Shown here in pieces: positions 27,423 to 36,395 of a stretch of DNA of 64,000 nt; positions within the stretch are counted from its first letter, which is position 1, and each line of letters opens with the position of its first letter. A program made the translations under genes and the position numbers. Source of the DNA: Puniceicoccaceae bacterium (GTDB lineage Bacteria; Verrucomicrobiota; Verrucomicrobiia; Opitutales; Coraliomargaritaceae). Below the pieces are notes generated by a model. It searched no databases and was not told the DNA's origin. It saw only the letters and a program-made list of their open reading frames with translations. The stretch spans positions 1 to 64,000 of the forward strand of contig PBYS01000121.1 in NCBI GenBank assembly GCA_002729725.1, given 5' to 3'.

Positions 27423-29171
27423 TTATTCAGCCCTTTCGATGGTTTCTTTTGTAACGAGGCGGAAATCCTCCGTTGTGACCTCGACCACCGCAGAACCGAG
27501 ATAGCGCGGCTCCAAATGGATCAACTCAAGCAATTCTGGATGCGAGACATCCGGCAAATTCCACCGAACCTCATTTCCCTGAAATGTAATGTCAAAATGA
27601 CGCCCACTCACACTCTGCCAAAGCAAGCTGCCGCGACTTCCAAACCCGTCAGCAGGCGCGCGCTCTTTTGTTTTCGGATCGTAGAGCACCCAATCCCGCG
27701 AAGAGTAACCCCGCCGTTGATTCATGCCCAATCCCCAAGTCTTAGCAGCGGCAAAGGTGTGCACCCGTGCCTCCAACTCTCCACCCTCTGATGCCACCCC
27801 ACGCAAACGAAACGAGTTCGTAGGAGCAGCCTCGGACTCCTCGCCGCTCAGCGGAATCCTCTGCCCAATATCATGCCGATAGAAGTCGACCCGCACACGT
27901 AGCTCCAGTCGACCTGGCGTCGTCTTGAAACGTTCATAGACCGATGTCCACGCACCAAACAATAACAGATCGCTCTTCCCCGTAATCGGGTAAAAGTATT
28001 TAGGACGCACAGATGGCTCTCCCAACAAAGCGACAATCCCAGCCGTCGTCGCGATCGGCGGGTGCAATCTGTAGCCAAGATTACGCACGCTGTTCGTTCC
28101 CGTCGGCGGATCATACTCGACCACATCGCCGTCATCCGAAACCCAGCGTGCCTCCAGCAGACGTGCGGAGTAGGCCAACTCCGGGTCCAGCCCTTCGATC
28201 TCAAACTCCCCACGGATAAACCAAAACTCTTCCACATCATTCTTCCAATATGGGGGCGACGACACACCAGATGTGCTACTCCCCGTGAGGCCACGGTTGC
28301 GCTGCACATAATACCCAGAATACACACCCTGGCGATCGGCCTTAAAACTTAGCGTGTCCAGACTCACCAACTGCTCAGAAATAAGCTCCCCGACTTTAGA
28401 GACATCCACTAAAAATCGAACCGGCTGCAATGCCGCAGCCAAAAGAATCGCAACAACAATGCCGACAACTGCCAGTCTCCACCTGGCGCGCCCACGGTAG
28501 AGCGCACCCATAATCGCCACGAATACAAACAGCGCGAACAGACATATCCCGACCACCCACAGCAAACGTCCGGCTTCAGGGGAAGTCACATAAATCCAGT
28601 TTGACTCCAGCCCCGAGTAGATTTTCGTCGCGCTCGCCACTCCAAGCAGAAGCGCACCGCCAAAGAAACTTCGAAGTAAATAACTCGACATCTTTTTTGA
28701 AGCGGTCGCCAGCGCACCCAGCACGGCAACGACTCCGAGATGCACGCCCCAATAATAAACGCTAAAGGCCGAAACCGCATCGAAGCTAAAGTCAACCAGC
28801 AGCAAGGGAGCGAGCTGCGAGAGAAAATGCGGAAGCAATACAAATAACGCGACAAAGCACCATCGACTGACCAAGACCTGTCTCGGCGAGACCGGCCGGC
28901 CACGAAAGAAGCTTCTTTGTAGTCCGGGATGGGCGGGGTGAAAGATGAGCCCCACCAAAATTAAAAATATCAGGTAGGACGTTTGTACGGTGATGGTCTC
29001 CCCGTTGCCCCCAAAGAACATCACGCCGGAAGTCACCAGTGTGACACTCATCGCAATGACCACTAGACAGGTAAACCACCACGTCAGCAACCAGTATCGG
29101 CAACGTGAAAAGTCAAAATAGAACACCCCCCGCAAGGGACTCACGAAATTTTTTAATGAATTCAGCATCAT
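27423..29171 (-). CDS. ABC transporter permease with large extracytoplasmic domain
   Basis: About 582 aa from the ATG at 29171, which overlaps the upstream stop as ATGA (the frame is open to 29183). The first ~240 residues hold about six membrane helices, starting with FDFSRCRYWLLTWWFTCLVVIAMS. A soluble beta-rich domain follows, ending with HLEPRYLGSAVVEVTTEDFRLVTKETIE. The same plan is found in the 537-aa permease next door, so the pair probably forms a heterodimeric channel. Its two ends are duplicated in the small protein at 29168-29686. Confidence 0.75.
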   Translation of the reverse strand: MMLNSLKNFVSPLRGVFYFDFSRCRYWLLTWWFTCLVVIAMSVTLVTSGVMFFGGNGETITVQTSYLIFLILVGLIFHPAHPGLQRSFFRGRPVSPRQVLVSRWCFVALFVLLPHFLSQLAPLLLVDFSFDAVSAFSVYYWGVHLGVVAVLGALATASKKMSSYLLRSFFGGALLLGVASATKIYSGLESNWIYVTSPEAGRLLWVVGICLFALFVFVAIMGALYRGRARWRLAVVGIVVAILLAAALQPVRFLVDVSKVGELISEQLVSLDTLSFKADRQGVYSGYYVQRNRGLTGSSTSGVSSPPYWKNDVEEFWFIRGEFEIEGLDPELAYSARLLEARWVSDDGDVVEYDPPTGTNSVRNLGYRLHPPIATTAGIVALLGEPSVRPKYFYPITGKSDLLLFGAWTSVYERFKTTPGRLELRVRVDFYRHDIGQRIPLSGEESEAAPTNSFRLRGVASEGGELEARVHTFAAAKTWGLGMNQRRGYSSRDWVLYDPKTKERAPADGFGSRGSLLWQSVSGRHFDITFQGNEVRWNLPDVSHPELLELIHLEPRYLGSAVVEVTTEDFRLVTKETIERAE

Positions 29172-29686
29172 CGTTGGGTCCATTTTATTGATTTTTCAGT
29201 GACGAGTGCGAAATCCTCGACCACCACATTCACTTCAGTCGAACCGAGGTAGTGCGACTGAAGATGTATTATCTCAAGCGCCTCGAGCTCGGAAAATTCC
29301 TGAAAGCCCTGAGGGTAGCCATTTCCAGATTTAAAGCGGATGCGGGATTTCTCTAACTGAAAGCCAGTTAAAGTTGTCGTGTGTCCGCCACCCCCGCCCA
29401 TCTGGCGTCCACGCCGTCCGCTCTCAGGACTGTAAAGCATCCAATCAGACCAACGCTCCTCGACCGGAGAAGACCAGCGCTTCGCCGGCTGACATTTTTG
29501 CATGTACACGGCAATTAGCAAATAGGCAAAAGCAACCGGAGTATCTTCCTGCAGGCCAAACAAATCACACGACCACATGCAGTAGAACCCCACCAAAGCC
29601 TGAAGCAGGCAGTACAACCAAAAGCTAACGAGAAACCAGCGGCATCTCGAGAAATCAAAAATCCAAAGCGCGCGAAGCGAACTCAC
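29168..29686 (-). CDS. Shrunken permease paralogue lacking its middle
   Basis: A 172-aa protein. Residues ~1-70 (SSLRALWIFDFSRCRWFLVSF ends in membrane helices) match the N-terminus of the 582-aa permease, and residues ~72-172 (RWSDWMLYSPES, then LEALEIIHLQSHYLGSTEVNVVVEDFALVTEKSIK) match its C-terminus. About 400 residues, including most helices, are missing in between. It looks like a tandem duplicate with a large in-frame internal deletion. It keeps tight operon packing: ATGA overlap with the ATPase gene before it and with the permease gene after it. It may be a remnant or a small accessory subunit. Confidence 0.7.
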   Translation of the reverse strand: MSSLRALWIFDFSRCRWFLVSFWLYCLLQALVGFYCMWSCDLFGLQEDTPVAFAYLLIAVYMQKCQPAKRWSSPVEERWSDWMLYSPESGRRGRQMGGGGGHTTTLTGFQLEKSRIRFKSGNGYPQGFQEFSELEALEIIHLQSHYLGSTEVNVVVEDFALVTEKSIKWTQR

Positions 29687-30594
29687 GCCCCCACCCTCTC
29701 TGCTCTTTGACGAAGAGACACCGCGACGAAGATTTCCTTCAAACTCATCGGCCGTTCTTCAATATTAGAAACGGCACACAACTGATCCAGAGCGGCGCGG
29801 CAATGCGTCGGCTCAAACGCATCGTCAACAAAGCGCAACTCAGATCCATCACACTCGACAGAACTCCAGTTCTTCGGTGCCGCGCTCACCGCGCAATGCC
29901 CATCAAAAAGAGCCGTCACTCGACGATAACGTTGCTGCAATTGCTCGATCGATTCACTAAAAAGCATCCGCCCGTTAGCGATAATTCCGGCGTGATCCGC
30001 GAGACGCTCCACATCGTCGACATCATGCGAAGCCAAAATCACTGTCCAATCTCCCTCGCCAACGAGTTCCAACAAGCCACTCGAGAGTTCCTCTCGGACT
30101 AGCGGATCAAGGCCGGAAAAGGGCTCATCCAAAATCAACAGCTCCGGGCGATAGGCCATCGAACAGAGCAATCGCAACTTCATTTGCTCGCCCCGACTCA
30201 TATGGGCAATCTTCCGTTGCATCGGCACGGCCAAAGTGCCTTGTAGGTTCTTCTGAAAATCATCATCCCAGTGAGGATAAAAACGTCGCAAAAATGACAC
30301 CATCTGCGCCCCCGTCATCCAGTCGGGCAACTCCTGCGGCTCCGCCACATAGCCAATCTTTTGAAAATCTTTAGCTTGTAAGTCAGTCGACAAGCGCCCC
30401 AAAACCATAGCCTCACCACTCGACGGTTTTAGCGTGTTAATCAGCATCGAAAGCGTGGTGGACTTGCCCGCACCATTCGCGCCAAGAAAAGCATAAATTG
30501 AACGGCGCGGGACGTCGAGGTCGAGCGAACGGACTGCTTCGAGTCGTCCATAGTGAAGCGCAAGTTTACGGGTATGAATAGCAGGGGCGGTCAT
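29683..30594 (-). CDS. ABC transporter ATP-binding protein
   Basis: A 303-aa ATPase with Walker A FLGANGAGKSTT (about residues 37-48), Q-loop in IGYVAEPQELPDW, signature MSRGEQMKLRLL, Walker B LLILDEPFSGLD and switch His in ILASHDVDDVERLA. It is of the YtrB/CcmA/NatA type that pairs with ABC-2 permeases. It starts 7 bp after the GntR gene, and its stop overlaps the next start (ATGA). It drives the exporter formed by the permeases downstream. Confidence 0.93.
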   Translation of the reverse strand: MTAPAIHTRKLALHYGRLEAVRSLDLDVPRRSIYAFLGANGAGKSTTLSMLINTLKPSSGEAMVLGRLSTDLQAKDFQKIGYVAEPQELPDWMTGAQMVSFLRRFYPHWDDDFQKNLQGTLAVPMQRKIAHMSRGEQMKLRLLCSMAYRPELLILDEPFSGLDPLVREELSSGLLELVGEGDWTVILASHDVDDVERLADHAGIIANGRMLFSESIEQLQQRYRRVTALFDGHCAVSAAPKNWSSVECDGSELRFVDDAFEPTHCRAALDQLCAVSNIEERPMSLKEIFVAVSLRQRAERVGA

Positions 30595-30601
30595 AGTAAT
30601 T

Positions 30602-30982
30602 TTAATGGTTCAGATTTTTCCAGGTTTTGCGCATCCGCGCTTCAAGTTGCTCTAAAGTCAGCCCGAGGCGCTTGGCTTCAATCACCAACGATTCGACGGG
30701 TTCATCTAAAATCGCGGAGGCTTCTGCCGTAGAAAGCTTCGCCTGCTTCCGCACGCGCGTGCCGATGCCAGGTTCAATTTCCAAGATCCCCGCCTGCGTC
30801 AGTTGCGTCACCGCTTTCTGCGCTGTATTCGGATTGATCCGCAACTCTCGACTCAATGTCCGCACCGAAGGAAAACTATCTCCTGTCTGCAAACGCCCCT
30901 GCGCAACGGCCTTCTTGACCGCGTAGATAAGCTGCTCAGAAACCGGCTTGCCTGGCTGATGTTGAACTTCAAATGGGAGCAC
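30602..30982 (-). CDS. GntR-family (YtrA-type) transcriptional repressor
   Basis: A 126-aa regulator that starts with GTG at 30982. The winged helix (KPVSEQLIYAVKKAVAQG, then GDSFPSVRTLSRELRINPNT, AGILEIEPGIGTRV) is followed by a short helical C-terminus, as in YtrA regulators, which usually control a cotranscribed ABC transporter. Nested palindromes overlap the start. There is no Shine-Dalgarno, and the putative -10 ends only a few bases before GTG, so the message may be leaderless. Confidence 0.9.
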   Translation of the reverse strand: MLPFEVQHQPGKPVSEQLIYAVKKAVAQGRLQTGDSFPSVRTLSRELRINPNTAQKAVTQLTQAGILEIEPGIGTRVRKQAKLSTAEASAILDEPVESLVIEAKRLGLTLEQLEARMRKTWKNLNH

Positions 30983-31019
30983 TAGGTGTATTAGTGCTCA
31001 TAGGACACCTATATGTCAA
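30978..31019 (-). promoter_or_regulatory. Promoter and nested palindromes of the GntR-ABC operon
   Basis: Two perfect 7-bp inverted repeats interlock: AGCACTA/TAGTGCT (30978-30984 and 30992-30998) and TAGGTGT/ACACCTA (30983-30989 and 31005-31011). A minus-strand TTGACA lies at 31014-31019, and TAATAC stands just before the GTG. They are likely GntR operators covering promoter and start codon. Confidence 0.6.
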
Positions 31020-31305
31020 TATAATCTTTGAATCGTGTGGAATCCAGTAGCGGTGTGCTTTAGCCACCGCCTCAGATATGGCGACTAAAGTCACCACTAC
31101 GCTTAAGTTCGTGCCATTCGATAAAGCCCATACAAGTCCATCAGAGTCGATTTGCGGGCACGGTCAAAACGAGCTCGCGGTCACCCTCCACAGACCTCGG
31201 GAGCGCCGCTTCGACATTGGCATATCGACGCCTAACGGCGACGGAGGCCGCCAGGCGAAAACTGTAGCTGCCCACTCTCGGAGGCAAACCACTCAAGCGG
31301 ACGAT
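30983..31305. other. 323-bp intergenic region
   Basis: It holds the GntR operator/promoter at its left end and the GTAG REP doublet at 31047-31100. In the remaining ~200 bp up to the blaI stop I see no credible gene, RNA or terminator. Confidence 0.6.
31047..31100. repeat. Inverted pair of GTAG REP elements, second sequence family
   Basis: GTAG (31047-31050) is followed by a hairpin with arms CGGTG(T)GC / GCCACCG around loop TTTA. The inverse partner has core GCGACTAAAGTCACC and ends in CTAC at 31097-31100. It has the same GTAG-plus-hairpin plan as the repeats at 9763, 11095 and 36935 but a different stem sequence. Confidence 0.65.
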
Positions 31306-31689
31306 TCACTGATTCCGCTTCCTCGCTGCGTCGATCATCGATTGCAATTCATCCAACTCCTCGCCAGAGACAGGCTCCTCTTCCAGTAAATATTGTAACG
31401 CTAGCCCGCGTTTACCGCCCAGCATTCGCTTGACCAGATCCGTCAACATCGGGCGGGCCACCGCATCCGCTTTCACTCGCGCACGCCACCAATCCGTGAC
31501 TCCCTCGCGTTTTCTAGAGACCAAGCCCTTGCGCTCCATTAACTGCAAGGAAGTTAGCACCGTCGTATAAGCACGCTCCTTACCATCATCAAGCGCTGCA
31601 TTCACTTCCCTCACATTAGACGAGGGATGCTTCCAAAGCACGGACAATATCTTTGATTCCAGAGGCGTGGGCTTGATTGTTTTTTTCAT
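31306..31689 (-). CDS. BlaI/MecI-family transcriptional repressor 2
   Basis: 127 aa from the ATG at 31689 (MKKTIKPTPLESKILSVLW); the frame is open to 31707 but would run into the operator. It has the Penicillinase_R winged helix with SNVREVNAALDDGKERAYTTVL and MERKGLVSRKREG, and a helical C-terminus (LVKRMLGGKRGLALQYLLEEE). It is a paralogue of the product of 23242-23643. Here the repressor is divergent from its M56 sensor instead of upstream in one operon. The two genes share a 131-bp control region with two operators. Confidence 0.92.
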   Translation of the reverse strand: MKKTIKPTPLESKILSVLWKHPSSNVREVNAALDDGKERAYTTVLTSLQLMERKGLVSRKREGVTDWWRARVKADAVARPMLTDLVKRMLGGKRGLALQYLLEEEPVSGEELDELQSMIDAARKRNQ

Positions 31690-31707
31690 GGTGCTTGCGA
31701 CTCGCAC

Positions 31708-31765
31708 TACTATATAAATAGTAGCTTAAATACAAATGCAAGCTTGACCTACTATTTTTATAGTA
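31708..31765. promoter_or_regulatory. Two BlaI-type operators in the divergent cassette-2 control region
   Basis: Operator A (31708-31723) is TACTATATAAATAGTA, operator B (31750-31765) is TACTATTTTTATAGTA. Both fit TACTAT-N4-ATAGTA perfectly. Centres are 42 bp apart (four helical turns). Operator B directly follows a plus-strand TTGACC, and operator A covers an AT-rich -10-like box for the repressor gene, so each promoter seems to have one site. Confidence 0.85.
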
Positions 31766-31820
31766 GATAGACCTATTGCTAGATGCGAATTCCGTATCCG
31801 TCCACCCAAACCTGATTAAA

Positions 31821-34800
31821 ATGGATACCCTGACGCATTGGTTCACTTCCCCCAGAGGACTCAGCCTACTAGAGTCATTCGCACACTCGCTTTGGTTTGG
31901 AGCTCTTCTGGCTCCCCTCGTCGCCTTAGTGCTTAGACGCATCCCGACAACTGCAGCCCAAGTAAGGCATAGTTTGATATTGGGTGCCCAGGCGCTATTG
32001 CTCGTCTTCGTTTGCGTCACATGGGCCTTCTTGGAACACACCCCAAGCAGTGAGCTCCACTCAAACAGACCTCAATCAGAGCAAGCAATCCAAACGGCAA
32101 CGAGCCCAGTTGCGGCAACCATCCACTCGGCGACTCAAGGCATCTTACCTGCAGCCGACATTCAGAACTCAACTCGATCCGAAACATCTCTCAACATTTC
32201 AGCAACAAACTCGAAACGAACTCCAACCAATGAAAGCATCCGCCAATACGCAGGCTTTCTGTGGTTGCTAGGAAGCGGCCTCATTCTCTGCTGGCGCGTC
32301 TGGCAAAGTGCCTCCACCCACCTTTGGGCAACACGCAGCACTCCTATCAACGACACGCTCTGGCTTCAACTGCTGGGAGAAGAAATACAGCGCCTACACT
32401 TCCGGACCCGCGTTCAACTGCGAACGGCCATCAATCTTTCGAGTCCGGCTGTTATCGGTATTTTGCGCCCAGTGATCCTCATTCCCCGGGAATTGATGGA
32501 CCGTCCTGACAGTCAATTCATCCGCGCCATCCTCAGCCATGAACTCGCCCATTTAAAACGCTTGGATCCGCTGATCGTTGCCCTTCAGCAAGTCATCGAA
32601 GCCCTGCTCTTCTTCAATCCTTTCGTATGGACACTCTCTCATTGGAGCAAGCGGGAGCGTGAAGCGGCATGTGACGCCACTGCCGCATCAGGACCAATCA
32701 ATTCCGCTGAATATGGCCAAATGCTGCTCTCGTTAGCGAAACGACAAGGACAGGCCCCCATGGCTGCGCAGCAGGCAGTCGACCCGCGACACCCATCCTT
32801 ACTCAAAGAGCGAATTGTCCGCTTACTACACCCCAACAATCCAGTGGCTCGTGGACTACCGGTACGCCTCACACTGACGAGTATCTTTGTGGCACTCGCC
32901 TTCGTCGCGACCACACGCAAAGCCACTCTCTACGCGGCAGATGTTCTCAGTCATGCCCAGAGAATCGAGTTAATTGCAAGCGAAGCGGGCGCGGTCGAAG
33001 ACACATTCCCAGAGATCCCGGACAATGCAAAGCTCCGAGTCACATCCAAGGTACACCAAGCAAATGGCGAACCGATCCAAGCCATCATTTTCGCAGCAAT
33101 CAGTCGCAGTAACAACGGACCAACAAACCACAACGGATCCCGCTATAACACGGAAGCAACCGCAGAAAAAACGTGGCAATTCCCCTTAAAGGAAAACTGG
33201 CAAGGCGTCACAACACGGCTCGACTCGGTAACACTACACGCATTCGCCCCGGGCCTTTCATCGACTCAACTCGTTATCGACGACTTTCCCCCAACGAACT
33301 CCGAGCGCAGCGTGGATTTAATCCTCAAGCCCGCCCTCCCGGCGCGTATTGAAGTCATCAACACAGAAGGAGAACCGATCCCCAACGCAACGATCCGTTA
33401 CCGGTACCAACTTGCAGTGTATGGCTCGGTCCCATCGACAGAAATCCTGAGCACAAATACGAAAGGAATCGTCAAATGGAATGCGCCCGCAGACACCCCT
33501 TTGATTTTAATGGTTTCGGCGGACGGCTATCTCGATTTCGACGCAAAAAACATTAGCTTCAGTCCGCAAAACGATCACCACACCATAACGCTCACGCCTG
33601 GACCAGCGCTCACAGGTCGCGCCATTGACCGACTCACCCGACAAAGCATTGAAGGCGCACGCATCGAATACATCGTCAGCGATGATACTGCCTTCCGCCC
33701 TGCCTATGGTTGGTTGAACCCACTCACACTCACTCAAACAAATGCCAAAGGCGACTTCCTCACGCACGCTCTTGCACCCAATTCCAGACATTGGCTTGTA
33801 GCCAAAGCACCGGGCTATTTAACAACCTTCCCCGGATCAGCGGACGGACGCGGCATCCAAACCTTCGACGACCGCTTCTCAGTCTTACCAAGCAGCGCAG
33901 CCCCAGTCACCTTCGAACTCGTCCCCAAGAAAGCACTACAGCTCGAAGTCATCCCACCGAAAGGCATCGCAGCCGATCAATTCAAATTTCAGCTGCGCTC
34001 GCTCATCCTCATCTACGGCAGCAACATGTCCGGCAATCCATGGACCGAGACAATTAAGATCCTGAACCGTGAACAATCCGACGACGGACACATTCACCTG
34101 ACTATAGAACCACAAGTCGAAGCTCCGATTGAAATCCGAAGCATCCATACGCCAGAGCGATCCAAGCGAACCTTGCTAAACTGGAAAAATGACGAACCAC
34201 TCGTCGCCGACTTTCGTTCATTCAGCGACAAGCTTCCAAACGAAACAAACGTACACTTGGACTTCGAACTGCCCGAGGACGCCGCAGCTCCTCAAGGTCA
34301 AATCGTGATCAATTGGCAAACCGGCGAACGAAGCTTCCAAAGCCAAGCGTTCCCGATCAATGAGAGACATGTGAATGCATTGCTCAAAGACAGACTCCCT
34401 GGGAGCCCCATTCAAATTTTCCCACTCGGGATGATTGGCTACTACTTTGCCCCGATAGCCTTAGACAGCCCTGACAATTCAATTGAATTCAAAATTGATC
34501 AGCTGGTTCCTGCTGGTGCGATCCGCCTGCAATTGAAGGGCACCGAAGAAGGCAATACCCGTGTCGTCCGAATACTCTTTAATCCATTACAATCGATCGT
34601 CACACCCCCGGAGAGTCAGACAAAAACGCCGCATAGCCGCCACTCCAACAATTACATGACGATCGAGCTGCCAACTCAAAACCAATGGCGCCCCCGAACG
34701 ACCTCTCCGACGACTTACCCATTTCGACTTCGGAAAGGCCAGGATGACCTACTCATTACGCCTGTCCCCTTGAACACCTCAATCATATTGGAAGCGAATC

Positions 34801-35432
34801 AAGCCGCCAGTTGGAAATCAGTCGGCCCATTCACACTTGTAAACGAAGATGCCATTCGTGAAATGACCATCCAGATGCCTGAAGGTATCACCTTCCAAGG
34901 AAATCTTTACGATAAGGGCGGAGCACCAGAGGGCGAACGTGAATTGACTCTCATCTTCTATCCGAAGCGAAACGAAGGCCTACCAATGCGTGGCTATATC
35001 CAAACTGCCAAAACGGATGAAGCTGGCCACTTTGCTTTCACTGGCATCAATCCAGAAGCTACAGGTAAGTACGGTCTCGAAATAAAAACTGAACGGGGCC
35101 ACAAGACACTGGCTAGCAACGTGGACATCCAGAAGCCCTTCACCTTCTACCTGGATCGCAGCTATGAACTGCAAATTAAGGTGCATGCTGAAGGCCAATC
35201 ACTCAAAGGCACGATTCTAGACTGGGCGAACCGTTTCCCCGACTCAAGTTCCGGCCCACAATCCGGACGGACAATTCTAAACGAATCAGGGGAGGTCACC
35301 CTAAACATCAAAGAACCCTTAGTCGAGCTACACCTCAACCTCGAAATTGACGGAAAGGCTCACCAAAAAGTAATCCCCTTACAAGCAATAGACCGAAATC
35401 AATTCCCAACATCAATTGATTTCACACTTTAG
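31821..35432 (+). CDS. BlaR1-like M56 metalloprotease sensor fused to carboxypeptidase-regulatory-like repeats
   Basis: A 1203-aa protein from ATG 31821; the frame opens at a TTG (31776), which is unlikely. The N-terminal ~370 residues are the M56 part with membrane helices, zinc motif AILSHELAHLKRLD, then NPFVW and KREREAACDATAA. After the last helix, about 800 residues of beta-sandwich repeats follow (ARIEVINTEGEPIPNATIRY, LTGRAIDRLTRQSIEGARIEY, FQGNLYDKGGAP), placed in the periplasm where a ligand could be sensed. It is the intact homologue of the TGA-split pair at 19815-23252. It is divergent from its repressor. Confidence 0.9.
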   Translation: MDTLTHWFTSPRGLSLLESFAHSLWFGALLAPLVALVLRRIPTTAAQVRHSLILGAQALLLVFVCVTWAFLEHTPSSELHSNRPQSEQAIQTATSPVAATIHSATQGILPAADIQNSTRSETSLNISATNSKRTPTNESIRQYAGFLWLLGSGLILCWRVWQSASTHLWATRSTPINDTLWLQLLGEEIQRLHFRTRVQLRTAINLSSPAVIGILRPVILIPRELMDRPDSQFIRAILSHELAHLKRLDPLIVALQQVIEALLFFNPFVWTLSHWSKREREAACDATAASGPINSAEYGQMLLSLAKRQGQAPMAAQQAVDPRHPSLLKERIVRLLHPNNPVARGLPVRLTLTSIFVALAFVATTRKATLYAADVLSHAQRIELIASEAGAVEDTFPEIPDNAKLRVTSKVHQANGEPIQAIIFAAISRSNNGPTNHNGSRYNTEATAEKTWQFPLKENWQGVTTRLDSVTLHAFAPGLSSTQLVIDDFPPTNSERSVDLILKPALPARIEVINTEGEPIPNATIRYRYQLAVYGSVPSTEILSTNTKGIVKWNAPADTPLILMVSADGYLDFDAKNISFSPQNDHHTITLTPGPALTGRAIDRLTRQSIEGARIEYIVSDDTAFRPAYGWLNPLTLTQTNAKGDFLTHALAPNSRHWLVAKAPGYLTTFPGSADGRGIQTFDDRFSVLPSSAAPVTFELVPKKALQLEVIPPKGIAADQFKFQLRSLILIYGSNMSGNPWTETIKILNREQSDDGHIHLTIEPQVEAPIEIRSIHTPERSKRTLLNWKNDEPLVADFRSFSDKLPNETNVHLDFELPEDAAAPQGQIVINWQTGERSFQSQAFPINERHVNALLKDRLPGSPIQIFPLGMIGYYFAPIALDSPDNSIEFKIDQLVPAGAIRLQLKGTEEGNTRVVRILFNPLQSIVTPPESQTKTPHSRHSNNYMTIELPTQNQWRPRTTSPTTYPFRLRKGQDDLLITPVPLNTSIILEANQAASWKSVGPFTLVNEDAIREMTIQMPEGITFQGNLYDKGGAPEGERELTLIFYPKRNEGLPMRGYIQTAKTDEAGHFAFTGINPEATGKYGLEIKTERGHKTLASNVDIQKPFTFYLDRSYELQIKVHAEGQSLKGTILDWANRFPDSSSGPQSGRTILNESGEVTLNIKEPLVELHLNLEIDGKAHQKVIPLQAIDRNQFPTSIDFTL

Positions 35433-35456
35433 CTAACGTGACTCCCCCCCCATTAC

Positions 35457-36395
35457 TTAAGCCTTCGCAATCGAACAAAGCCCATCTTCGAGTGCCTCAT
35501 ATTGGAAGCGGTAGCCTGCGACGATCAAGTTTTGCGGAGCGACTTTACGGCTTTTGAGAATGAGTTCGGTTTCTGTGCGAATCATCCACGCGCCGATCTT
35601 GAGCAAAAACTTCGGAATGGGTAACCCGAATCGCTGACCGAAGCCTCCGACTGCTCGACGCACGGCACGCATGAAGTCGATATTCTTGACCGGATGTGGA
35701 CTGGCACAGTTATAGAGGCTCCCCTTGAGCTGGCCATCAATCACCGCGCATACGATCCCGCAAAAGTCATCAACATGCAGCCAACTGACCCATTGCTGAC
35801 CACTACCCTGCTTGCCGCCGAGGCCGAGCTTCGCCAATCGCATAAGCGGCACCATGGCACCTCCATCCACACCCAGCGTGATGGCCACGCGAAGACAGAC
35901 TTGCTTCGTCTCTGGCAGTGTCCAACGGTGAAACTCAGCCTCCCAGGCCTGGCAAACATCGACCGAAAGGCCTTCGCCGATCACGCCGTCCGCTTCGGTA
36001 TTCGCCGGAGCCGCGCCTCGGGTATCCGCATAGATCGTGGCCGAGGCCGCGTTGACCCAGTATTTTGGCGGCGTCGCGGTGTCTTTTATCGCTAAGGCGA
36101 GAATACGTGTGCTGCAGAGACGACTCTCCAAGATCAAACGACGATTCAGCGGCGTGTAACGGCAATCCACACTCCGCCCTGCGAGGTTGATGACAGCATG
36201 TGCCCCTTCCAACTCCGCACACCAAGCACCCTTGGTCTGCCCATCCCAAAATGCCGTGCGCAGCGCCCCGATTCGGGCGCTCGGGCGGCGGGTAAGCACG
36301 ACAACTTCGTCGCCCGCCCCCACGAGTTGCGCCGCCAAAGCGCGCCCCAGGAAACCACTGCCTCCGGCTAGGATTATTTTACGTCCTTTGCTCAT
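35457..36395 (-). CDS. TIGR01777-family (YfcH-like) NAD(P)-dependent epimerase, copy 1
   Basis: A 312-aa SDR protein with nucleotide motif ILAGGSGFLGRALAAQL (residues ~8-24), AVINLAGRSVD, the active-site region SATIYADT, and WVSWLHVDDF. The C-terminal DUF1731-like end (IPKFLLKIGAWM, then LILKSRKVAPQNLIVAGYRFQY) is typical of YfcH/SulA-type TIGR01777 proteins. The physiological substrate is unknown. Its start overlaps the stop of the upstream membrane protein by 4 bp (ATGA). A second family member is at 58622-59557. Confidence 0.9.
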   Translation of the reverse strand: MSKGRKIILAGGSGFLGRALAAQLVGAGDEVVVLTRRPSARIGALRTAFWDGQTKGAWCAELEGAHAVINLAGRSVDCRYTPLNRRLILESRLCSTRILALAIKDTATPPKYWVNAASATIYADTRGAAPANTEADGVIGEGLSVDVCQAWEAEFHRWTLPETKQVCLRVAITLGVDGGAMVPLMRLAKLGLGGKQGSGQQWVSWLHVDDFCGIVCAVIDGQLKGSLYNCASPHPVKNIDFMRAVRRAVGGFGQRFGLPIPKFLLKIGAWMIRTETELILKSRKVAPQNLIVAGYRFQYEALEDGLCSIAKA

